Source of the DNA: an uncultured Collinsella sp.
Lineage (GTDB): Bacteria; Actinomycetota; Coriobacteriia; Coriobacteriales; Coriobacteriaceae
NCBI GenBank assembly: GCA_937896835.1
Contig: CALBOJ010000101.1
Span: 1 to 10,966 of the forward strand
Length of the DNA: 10,966 nucleotides
Direction of reading: 5' to 3'
In this document: positions 1 to 6,282 of the stretch, one piece after another
Layout of the letters: each line of letters begins with the position of its first letter
How positions within the stretch are numbered: position 1 is the first letter of the stretch
Position numbers and translations under genes: made by a program
The notes under the pieces: model-generated
What the model was told of the DNA's origin: nothing
What the model saw: only the letters and a program-made list of their open reading frames with translations
The model's database searches: none

Positions 1-2663
1 ACGGTCTCGCACCAGTGCATAAGGGTCATCTTGGCCAGCGTGCCGCCGCTCATCTCGGTGGCGACGCCCTGGACGATCTCCTGATGCGCGTGATGCGAGT
101 ACGAAAGGTCAAACGGCGACTTGCGCAGCTTGATGGTAAGCACCGCGAGCAGTGCGAGGAAAATGGGCGCGCTGTACACGATGATGGGGGCCGACTGCCC
201 CGTCACGGCAATGGAATCGAAGCTATCGGTGGCAAGGTACAGGCCCACACTCATCAGCAGAACGGCGGGCTCGTAACTCATAACCTGCAGCAGCTCGCGG
301 TCGGCGCCAACCTGGGCAAACGGGCTTTGCGTCGAGGCGGACGCCAGCACCACAAAGATCGCGGCGAGCGTCACCATAAAGGCGCACAGCAGCGTGTTGG
401 AGCCCGACACAAAGATGCCGCCGCCCACCACGGTAAAGATGAGCGCGCACGCCATATAGGTGTCGTCCATGGTGTTTACGCTGGCAGGGGCCTTGCGCAG
501 CAGCTTGGCAACGTCGTAGAAGGGCTGCAGCAGGCGCGGGCCCACGCGGCCCTGCATGCGAGCCGAAAGCTTACGGTCAAGGCCGTCGATCAGGCCGCCC
601 ACAAGCGGCGCCAGCAAGGCAAACGCCACGGTGCCCATAAAGATGCCCACGACACCCGAACCTTCAAAGTACTTACCGCGCAACACCGAGGGCGCGCTCA
701 TGGCAAGTCTCTCGGGCCCAATCCACGCGCAACACAGCAGCGCAAACAAGATAATGCTGCAGCACACGACGCTACCCGCGGGGCCGATACGCTTCTCGCC
801 AAGGGCATCCTCCGAGTACCAATTGCGCTTTTCGGCCTTCACCTCGTGTCCCATCGAGCCACGGAAATGGCGATATTTGTCGGTCCCCACACCCGAAAGG
901 TACACGTTGACGTGCGGCTTATTGCTCACGCGGAATGAAGTCAGCAGCACCACGGCGATAAAAGCCACGATAACCACCATCAGATACATGGCATCCTTGC
1001 CAATAACGTACGGCACGCGACCAAACACCATGGCCAAGTAAGGCGACACCAGACCGCTCGAGATAACCGGAAACGCCACGCAGCACAGAATCAGCAGCGC
1101 GGCGATGGTGTTGAGCGCCATCCATTCGGTCTTATGGACATTGACCTCAACGTTTTGAGCCGTGGGGTCGACGCCCGAAAGCTTGGCAAGCCACTTGCCC
1201 CAGAAGAAGAACGTCGCGGCCGAGCCAAAGGCAAGCACCATGATCATGAGCACGTTGCCGGTCTGGGCAAACGCCACCAGGGCGCCCCACTTGGACACGA
1301 GCATGCCAAACGGGGCCACGAACATGCCCATAATGCCCAGCATCATCAGGCGCGTCAGGTGCGGCATGCGGCTGAACATGCCGTCCATGTCCTCGATATT
1401 GCGGCTGCCGATATGATGCTCGGCCGTGCCCACGCACAGGAACAGCAGCGACTTTGCCACCGTATGGAACAGGATCAGGAAGATCGCGGCCCACACGGCC
1501 TCGGGCGCGCCGACACCCAAGCAAGCACTGATGAGGCCCAAGTTGGAAATGGTGGAGTACGCGAGGACGCGTTTGGCGTTGCTCTGCGAGATGGCCATGA
1601 GGGCAGCGAGCAAAAACGTGATGGCACCCACGCTCGTGACCATAAAGCCGGTCACGGGATAGATGGCATAGAGCGGGCTGAGCTTGACCATCAGGAACAC
1701 GCCGGCTTTGACCATGGTTGACGAGTGCAGCAGGGCACTCGTGGGCGTGGGGGCAACCATGGCACCCAATAGCCAAGTGTGGAACGGCATCTGTGCGGCC
1801 TTGGTGAGCGCGGCAAGCGACAGCAACAGGACCGGCATCACCAGCAGCGCGGATTGCGCGGTTCCGGCGCTGGAAAGCTCGATCATGCCCGAGATGGTCA
1901 GCGGCATGCCGTCAACGTGCAGGTACATGAGTCCGGCCAAAAACGCGATGCCGCCCAGCATGTTGAGGATGATCTGGGTGAAAGCGTTTTTTATGGCCTC
2001 GGGCGTGCGCGTGTAGCCAATCATGAGGAACGAGCACACGGTGGTGATTTCCCAGCCGCAGAACAGCCACTCGAGGTTGTCGCTCGTCACGATGACGAAC
2101 ATGGCCGAGAGGAACAGGAACATAAGCGCCAGGAACTGCGGGCGACGGTCGGGCGCGGTCTGCCCGCGCAGCGCGGCCTCGTGCTCGTCATGAGCCTGGA
2201 AGTCCTTCATGTAGCCCAGGGCATACACGCAGATTAGGCTGCCGACGATACCGACGGCGAGGACCATGATCACACTCATGTAGTCCAGGTAGAGCGGCGT
2301 CACCGTGACGGCTTCGGCCGCGGGCAGCGTCATGGCTGCAAAGGCGAGCGAGCCCACCAGCTGAACTATGCCGAGCACCGTGGTGAGCGCGTTCCTATAT
2401 TTGTACGCGTTGTACAGGATGACGGCGCACAGGATGACATCGATGGCGGAGCTGATGATCGAAAGCACATGCGAGGTGCCGGGGGCAACCTCAAAGCTCT
2501 GCGGACCCGTGCCAAAAAACATGACGGCGACTACAACTGTCACCGCCATAATGATGCCGGAGCCTATGAGCCCCACCGCATCGCGGGCGCGGTCACCGCG
2601 CGCGAGCAGCATGCCCAGCGCCGGTACCAGCGGAAACAGGGTAAGGAAATACAGTAGCGTCAT
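1..2663 (-). CDS. Fused proton-pumping antiporter (NuoL/HyfB-like) and NuoH/HyfC-like membrane anchor, 3' end cut by window
   Basis: The reading frame is open from an ATG at 2663 to the left edge (887 codons seen, no stop). Residues about 1-590 are a multi-helix membrane protein with the hallmarks of the NuoL/HyfB/EchA antiporter family: a GWEITTVCSFLMIGY segment whose Glu205 matches the conserved proton-path glutamate, then LTKAAQMPFHTWLLGAM (Lys288) and APTPTSALLHSSTMVKAG. A hydrophilic stretch (about 590-640) leads into a second domain, about 665 onward, with QGRVGPRLLQPFYDVAKLL from Gln704, typical of NuoH/HycD/HyfC, the subunit joining the membrane arm to the hydrogenase or quinone module. 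About 80 residues of that domain probably lie outside the window. In most bacteria these are two separate genes. The likely role is ion pumping at the membrane in an Ech/Hyf/formate-hydrogenlyase-like or complex-I-like enzyme; which one cannot be told without the soluble subunits. A GGGGGAG Shine-Dalgarno at 2671-2677 supports the start. Confidence 0.88.
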   Translation of the reverse strand, partial: MTLLYFLTLFPLVPALGMLLARGDRARDAVGLIGSGIIMAVTVVVAVMFFGTGPQSFEVAPGTSHVLSIISSAIDVILCAVILYNAYKYRNALTTVLGIVQLVGSLAFAAMTLPAAEAVTVTPLYLDYMSVIMVLAVGIVGSLICVYALGYMKDFQAHDEHEAALRGQTAPDRRPQFLALMFLFLSAMFVIVTSDNLEWLFCGWEITTVCSFLMIGYTRTPEAIKNAFTQIILNMLGGIAFLAGLMYLHVDGMPLTISGMIELSSAGTAQSALLVMPVLLLSLAALTKAAQMPFHTWLLGAMVAPTPTSALLHSSTMVKAGVFLMVKLSPLYAIYPVTGFMVTSVGAITFLLAALMAISQSNAKRVLAYSTISNLGLISACLGVGAPEAVWAAIFLILFHTVAKSLLFLCVGTAEHHIGSRNIEDMDGMFSRMPHLTRLMMLGIMGMFVAPFGMLVSKWGALVAFAQTGNVLMIMVLAFGSAATFFFWGKWLAKLSGVDPTAQNVEVNVHKTEWMALNTIAALLILCCVAFPVISSGLVSPYLAMVFGRVPYVIGKDAMYLMVVIVAFIAVVLLTSFRVSNKPHVNVYLSGVGTDKYRHFRGSMGHEVKAEKRNWYSEDALGEKRIGPAGSVVCCSIILFALLCCAWIGPERLAMSAPSVLRGKYFEGSGVVGIFMGTVAFALLAPLVGGLIDGLDRKLSARMQGRVGPRLLQPFYDVAKLLRKAPASVNTMDDTYMACALIFTVVGGGIFVSGSNTLLCAFMVTLAAIFVVLASASTQSPFAQVGADRELLQVMSYEPAVLLMSVGLYLATDSFDSIAVTGQSAPIIVYSAPIFLALLAVLTIKLRKSPFDLSYSHHAHQEIVQGVATEMSGGTLAKMTLMHWCET

Positions 2664-2670
2664 ACCATCA

Positions 2671-2677
2671 CTCCCCC
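2671..2677 (-). promoter_or_regulatory. Ribosome binding site of the antiporter fusion gene
   Basis: GGGGGAG on the minus strand, 7 nt before the ATG at 2663. It fixes the start of the long membrane gene. No convincing -35/-10 pair was found in the 130 bases upstream. Confidence 0.7.
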
Positions 2678-2808
2678 ATGCAAAAACGCTGCAATTGTTT
2701 AACGTTATAGCTCAATTGAGGAGTAGCGGCGGCAGGTTTTCGGTCAACTGGGGAGTTTTAGGCGTACGGGGTAAGGGCACGCCCGCATTGGAGCAGAGGG
2801 GCGGCAAG

Positions 2809-2831
2809 AAAAATGCGCCCCTGTGGGCGCA
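2809..2831 (-). terminator. Rho-independent terminator after the HTH gene
   Basis: On the minus strand a perfect 7-bp stem TGCGCCC/GGGCGCA closes a 4-nt loop and runs into a U-tract (TTTTT), 13 nt past the stop codon at 2844-2846. It should separate transcription of the small HTH gene from the membrane gene downstream. Confidence 0.85.
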
Positions 2832-2843
2832 CCATCCCGTTTG

Positions 2844-3248
2844 CTATTCCGCCTTTTTAACGCGCGGCTTGCGACCGCGCGGCTTATCAACCAGCGCGGA
2901 CTCACCGCTCTCGCGATACTGGCGGCACCAAGCCTTGACCGAAGACTCGCTGGGAATCTTGTGCTTGATCATGGCCTCGCGAACCGTTAAGCCGTTTTCC
3001 AAGCGGTCCTTGACCACGGCGAGCTTAACTTCGTACGAATAGGTGTGATGATGCGAACCGGCGTTGAGAACGGCGTCGGCACCGCCCACGGCATACGCGC
3101 GGGCCCACTGACGAGCCGTGGCCTGGGGAATGCCAAGCTCCGCGGCGAGGGCGCGATGACCGACCCCCTCTTGGAGGACCTCGACGGCGCGCTGCCTAAC
3201 CTCGGGCGCATGCGTGCGAGTCCTAGTTGCTTCCGACATACCTGCCAC
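2844..3248 (-). CDS. Double helix-turn-helix protein, IS3/IS150 OrfA-like (solo)
   Basis: A 134-residue protein with two consecutive helix-turn-helix units, residues about 16-62 (LAAELGIPQATARQWARAY) and about 72-118 (VREAMIKHKIPSESSVKAWC). This arrangement resembles InsJ/OrfA, the DNA-binding half of IS150-type transposases. The tail KPRGRKPRVKKAE is very basic and AT-hook-like. In a working IS an overlapping OrfB with a DDE integrase core would follow. Here a terminator follows at once and then the membrane gene, so no catalytic partner is present. It is either an IS remnant or a stand-alone DNA-binding protein. The start is taken as GTG 3246-3248, which has AAGG 7 nt upstream; the ATG at 3237-3239 has no well-placed ribosome site. 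The protein is intact and DNA upstream is AT-rich, unlike the flanks. Confidence 0.75.
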   Translation of the reverse strand: MAGMSEATRTRTHAPEVRQRAVEVLQEGVGHRALAAELGIPQATARQWARAYAVGGADAVLNAGSHHHTYSYEVKLAVVKDRLENGLTVREAMIKHKIPSESSVKAWCRQYRESGESALVDKPRGRKPRVKKAE

Positions 3249-3577
3249 TTCTTAGCCTTAACCGTTAATCTGCTTTCTTACGTGCAAGTTAGATAGTAGC
3301 ATTTTACTGTTTGCTCAAAGCAGTTAATTAAAATAGACGCGGTGTTATCTGGGCATTTGGCACCAATTTACGACATTTCTTTATCGATTATTTACGCTGG
3401 TAGCTGACTCGCAGCCAATCGTCATTCGCTTGTCAACAAAATTGGCATCTCTTTATGTCCTTTGGCATAGAGGATATAGTTATTAACCCCTCCCCCAATT
3501 ATTTTGAGTAATCGGCAAGGCAGTAGACGTCCTTACTCCTCATGATTACCGCGCATTGCCATCCACCGGAGCAAAAC
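3249..3577. other. AT-rich intergenic stretch without genes
   Basis: No open frame with coding character on either strand. The base composition is clearly more AT-rich than the neighbouring genes, which fits foreign or IS-associated DNA upstream of the HTH gene. It should hold that gene's promoter, but no good -35/-10 pair was found: a TTGAGC on the minus strand lies 17 nt from a poor -10 (TATCTA). No terminal inverted repeats of an IS were recognised. Confidence 0.5.
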
Positions 3578-3613
3578 AAAAAGGGCGGGGCCTGCTGCGC
3601 TTGCAGGCCCCGC
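3578..3613 (-). terminator. Rho-independent terminator after the ene-reductase gene
   Basis: Minus-strand perfect 11-bp stem GCGGGGCCTGC/GCAGGCCCCGC with a 7-nt loop, followed by CCTTTTTG. It lies about 75 nt past the stop of the flavin/iron-sulfur reductase and ends that monocistronic unit. Confidence 0.92.
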
Positions 3614-3688
3614 ACCGGTTGACACCCGACGGGACACAGCCGGGCGAGACGGATCCGTGCTACCGTCCCGCCTGGCCGCGATGTTCAG

Positions 3689-5719
3689 CTACAGCTCGTT
3701 GGCCGCGTGATACGCCGTGCGGATGGCGCTCGCAATGTCGGCGGTGCGCTCGCCCGAGCAGTCGCCCACGCAGGTCACGGGCACCGTCACGCCGTCCAGG
3801 TCAAACGCGTTGGCCTTGGAGCCCACGGCCATCACCACGTAATCGCAGGCGATCTTCACCGGCTCCTCGGCGCCGTCCTCGGTGGTGCGAATGGCCTCCA
3901 CGCCCTCGTCGGTAATGGCGGTCAGGCGGGTCTTCGCGTGCTGCTCCACGTTGTGCTCGGCAAAGTCGCTCATGACCAGCGGCAAAATGGTCTCGGACTC
4001 GCCCGCGGCAATCTTGTCGAGCATCTCCACGATCGCCACCTCGCAGCCGTGCTGCAGCAAGTACTCGGCAGTCTCGGTGCCCACCAGGCCACCGCCAATG
4101 ACGGCGACGCGTCCCGTAAGCTCCACCTTGCCGGCCAGCACGTCCCAGCTCGAGACGACCTTCCCCGAGTCGGCACCCGGAACGGGGATGACCACGTCGT
4201 GCGCGCCCACGGCCACAATCGCGGCGTCGGCGGCGTTGAGGTCCTCAGTGGTAGCGGCATGGTTGAGCTCAACCTTCACGCCCAGGCCGGGCAGAATCTT
4301 CTCGTAATACTCGACCGAGCGCATGATCTCGTCCTTGCGCGGAGGCGCGGCCGCCAGCACAATCTGGCCGCCCAGATGATCGCTCGCCTCGTAGACGGTC
4401 ACGTCGTAGCCGCGCTTGGCCGCCACGCGCGCGGCCTCCAAGCCGGCAATACCGCCGCCCACCACGGCGACCTTCTTGTCGCCCTCGCCCGGCTTGATGG
4501 CGATGGTCGCCTCGTCGCCGTTCTCGGCATTGAGCACGCACGAGATGTACTTGCGGTTTTGAATCGCGTCGACGCAGCCCTTGTTGCAATTGAGGCACTC
4601 GCGAATGGGCTCACCCGTGGCGGCCTTCAGCGCAATGTCGGGGTCGCACATGAGCGAGCGGCCGTACGCGATGATATCGGCCGAACCGTCTTCCAGAATC
4701 TTCTCGCCGGCCTCGACCGAAACAACACGGCCGACAGTGGCCACCGGCACGGAGACCAGGGCCTTGACGCGCTCGGCCACGGGCAGCGTCCAGTTGTAGG
4801 GCATGGCGCCCATGGGCGGAATGGTGTCGCCCATGTTGCCGGTATGGTTGGCCTGTGCAACCTGGATCATGTCGATGCCGGCGCCCTCGAGCAGCTTGGC
4901 AAACTCGCAGGCCTCATCGGGCTGCAGGCCGCCCTTGCCGCGCGGCGTGCCGTCGGGGTTCTCCATGATCACGGGGAGCTTGTACTCCACCATCAGCTGC
5001 GGCGCGGCTTCCTTAATGGCGGCGACAACCTCGAGCGCATAGCGAACGCGGTTCTCGAACGAGCCACCGTACTCGTCGGTGCGCTGGTTGAGGATGGCCG
5101 AGCACAGCGAACCCACCAGACGGTCGCCGTGAACCTCGATGGCGTCGATGCCGGCCTGCTGCGCGCGGGCGGCCGAGGCAGCGATGGCCTCCTTGATCTG
5201 GGTGAGCTGCTCTACGCTCGCCTCGTTCACAAAGTGCTGCATGTCGTGGTGCAGCTTGGCGTAGGCCTGCTTGCGGATCTCGTTGGACTCGGCCATCTTG
5301 GCGGCAAAGGTCTCCTCGTCGCCGGCGGCCTTGGCCTCCTGCGCAGCCTTGGCGGCGGCCATGGAACCCATGACCATGCGGCCGACGCCGGGCACGTCGT
5401 ACTCGGGGTGGAACAGCTGCAGCGCGACCTTGGCGCCGTGCTTGTGAACGGCGTCGGCCAGCGCCTTAAACGTGGGGATCTGGGCGTCGGTCGCTAACTT
5501 GGGCGTGGGGCTTGCGGTCATAACAGGAGCAACGTCGCCGATGACGATGTAGCTCACGCCGCCACGGGCCAGGCGCTCGTAAAAAGCCAGGCTGCGCTCG
5601 CCAATGGAACCGTCGCGCTCCTCGTAGCCGGTGGTCAGCGGCGGGAACATAATGCGGTTTTTAAGCTCAAGGGGGCCAACCGTAATGGGCTGGAGCAGTT
5701 TGGATGCGGGTGCGGTCAT
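3689..5719 (-). CDS. FMN/4Fe-4S/FAD ene-reductase (2,4-dienoyl-CoA reductase / BaiCD-BaiH / enoate reductase family)
   Basis: A 676-residue protein of the usual family length. Residues about 1-365 form an Old Yellow Enzyme TIM barrel for FMN (start LLQPITVGPLELKNRIMFPP; later NQRTDEYGGSFENR). Then comes the iron-sulfur motif C-x2-C-x3-C-x11-C at Cys375, 378, 382 and 394. The C-terminal half has two dinucleotide-binding folds, VAVVGGGIAGLEAA (near Gly421) and VAVIGGGLVGTETAEY (near Gly542), for FAD and NAD(P)H. Electrons would pass from NAD(P)H via FAD and 4Fe-4S to FMN, which reduces an activated C=C bond in the cytoplasm under anaerobic conditions. The substrate is unknown: dienoyl-CoA, bile acid, cinnamate-like acids and other enones are all used in this family. 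The usual HGA(H/E)GY loop reads HGDRLVG, so the tyrosine acid of FadH is not obvious. An Ala/Lys/Glu-rich insert lies near residues 110-155. The start is ATG 5719, placed 6 nt from AGAGAGGA; ATG 5725 would touch the ribosome site. Confidence 0.9.
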   Translation of the reverse strand: MTAPASKLLQPITVGPLELKNRIMFPPLTTGYEERDGSIGERSLAFYERLARGGVSYIVIGDVAPVMTASPTPKLATDAQIPTFKALADAVHKHGAKVALQLFHPEYDVPGVGRMVMGSMAAAKAAQEAKAAGDEETFAAKMAESNEIRKQAYAKLHHDMQHFVNEASVEQLTQIKEAIAASAARAQQAGIDAIEVHGDRLVGSLCSAILNQRTDEYGGSFENRVRYALEVVAAIKEAAPQLMVEYKLPVIMENPDGTPRGKGGLQPDEACEFAKLLEGAGIDMIQVAQANHTGNMGDTIPPMGAMPYNWTLPVAERVKALVSVPVATVGRVVSVEAGEKILEDGSADIIAYGRSLMCDPDIALKAATGEPIRECLNCNKGCVDAIQNRKYISCVLNAENGDEATIAIKPGEGDKKVAVVGGGIAGLEAARVAAKRGYDVTVYEASDHLGGQIVLAAAPPRKDEIMRSVEYYEKILPGLGVKVELNHAATTEDLNAADAAIVAVGAHDVVIPVPGADSGKVVSSWDVLAGKVELTGRVAVIGGGLVGTETAEYLLQHGCEVAIVEMLDKIAAGESETILPLVMSDFAEHNVEQHAKTRLTAITDEGVEAIRTTEDGAEEPVKIACDYVVMAVGSKANAFDLDGVTVPVTCVGDCSGERTADIASAIRTAYHAANEL

Positions 5720-5725
5720 GGACAT

Positions 5726-5733
5726 TCCTCTCT
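5726..5733 (-). promoter_or_regulatory. Ribosome binding site deciding the ene-reductase start
   Basis: AGAGAGGA on the minus strand. It is directly adjacent to the ATG at 5725 (0 nt) but 6 nt from the ATG at 5719, so initiation at 5719 is favoured. Confidence 0.65.
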
Positions 5734-5771
5734 TGTAGGCGCGGCGGCGATGTTGCCGCGTAGTTGTTTAG

Positions 5772-5801
5772 AGGATATGGCATGGGAGCACAGTGGCGCA
5801 A
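5772..5801 (-). promoter_or_regulatory. Possible promoter of the ene-reductase gene
   Basis: Minus-strand TTGCGC (5796-5801) and TATCCT (5772-5777) separated by 18 nt, about 50 nt before the start codon. Both hexamers are imperfect, so this is a weak call. The first hairpin element of the neighbouring array begins only about 55 nt further upstream. Confidence 0.3.
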
Positions 5802-5855
5802 CGGAAATCGGCAGACAGCAGGTAGCGACAGGTGGATGGGGCGGGGCGGCCCGTC

Positions 5856-6170
5856 GGTTTGTCTCAATCCGTAACAGTTAGACCCACTTTTGGCCTCCAC
5901 CTGTTACAGATCGAGACAAACCAACCCGGCCCGCTAGAACATCTAAATCTGTAACAGCTACTCGGCAAAATCCATCCCTCGTGTTACAGAATTAGATAAA
6001 CGGGGGCCGGCTGCCGAAAAATCTCGTTCTGTAACATCTATCGGCCAAAAACGGCCCCACGTGTTACAGATCAAGACATTCCCCTCGGCCCATCCTCAAC
6101 AATCTCAATCCGTAACATCTAGGCCCGCTTTTGACCCCTACCCGTTACAGATTGAGATTTTGTTTGAGAT
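5856..6170. repeat. Array A: four 57-bp inverted-repeat (hairpin) elements, ~80-bp period
   Basis: Four units at 5861-5917, 5941-5997, 6021-6077 and 6102-6158. Each has a 16-nt left arm (near ATCTCAATCTGTAACA), exactly 25 nt of middle, and the complementary 16-nt right arm (near TGTTACAGATTGAGAT). Arm mismatches are 2, 1, 3 and 2. Gaps between units are 23, 23 and 24 nt, so starts fall 80, 80 and 81 bp apart. The first unit's stem extends to 21 bp through GGTTT/AAACC. The middles share a CTTTTGGCC-like core that appears in + orientation in units 1 and 4 and reversed in units 2 and 3. The last unit is followed by TTTGTTTGAGAT, the same tail as after array B. No coding potential. Function unknown: candidate palindromic mobile repeat, protein-binding array or hairpin RNA. 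Confidence 0.9.
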
Positions 6171-6207
6171 TTGCCGAGGGACTATATCCACGCGTCATCG
6201 AAGCCAC

Positions 6208-6273
6208 TGCGACAGAAGTGCGACATTACTGCGACAGAGGTGCGACATTACTGCGACAGAGGTGCGAAATAGA
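6208..6273. repeat. Six-unit 11-bp tandem repeat (iteron-like)
   Basis: Reading the plus strand: TGCGACAGAAG, TGCGACATTAC, TGCGACAGAGG, TGCGACATTAC, TGCGACAGAGG and a diverged TGCGAAATAGA, head to tail. TGCGACA recurs every 11 bp, and alternate units pair up into a 22-bp higher-order repeat. It starts 10 bp after the stop codon of the AlbA_2/HATPase gene, in its 3' untranslated region. It is not in frame with that gene, and 22 is not a multiple of 3. The one-helical-turn spacing is typical of cooperative protein-binding sites, but no protein is identified. Confidence 0.88.
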
Positions 6274-6282
6274 TCGACCACC

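Noticed and set aside
15..938. A 307-codon plus-strand frame, with similar ones at 1134-1721 and 1779-2237
   Set aside because: Shadows of the minus-strand antiporter fusion gene, which has clear family motifs along its length; the plus-strand products are His/Arg/Gly-rich and have no recognisable domain.
3475..3480. A TATAGT plus-strand -10-like hexamer in the AT-rich gap
   Set aside because: No acceptable -35 at 16-18 nt and no plus-strand gene downstream.
3707..5497. A 596-codon open frame on the plus strand opposite the ene-reductase
   Set aside because: It mirrors the wobble-GC bias of the minus-strand gene, its protein is low-complexity (His/Leu/Gly/Val-rich) and unlike any family, and the minus-strand product is unmistakable.
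5861..6158. CRISPR array
   Set aside because: The 16-nt repeats alternate in orientation, the 25-nt middles share a core and recur between arrays, and no cas genes are present.
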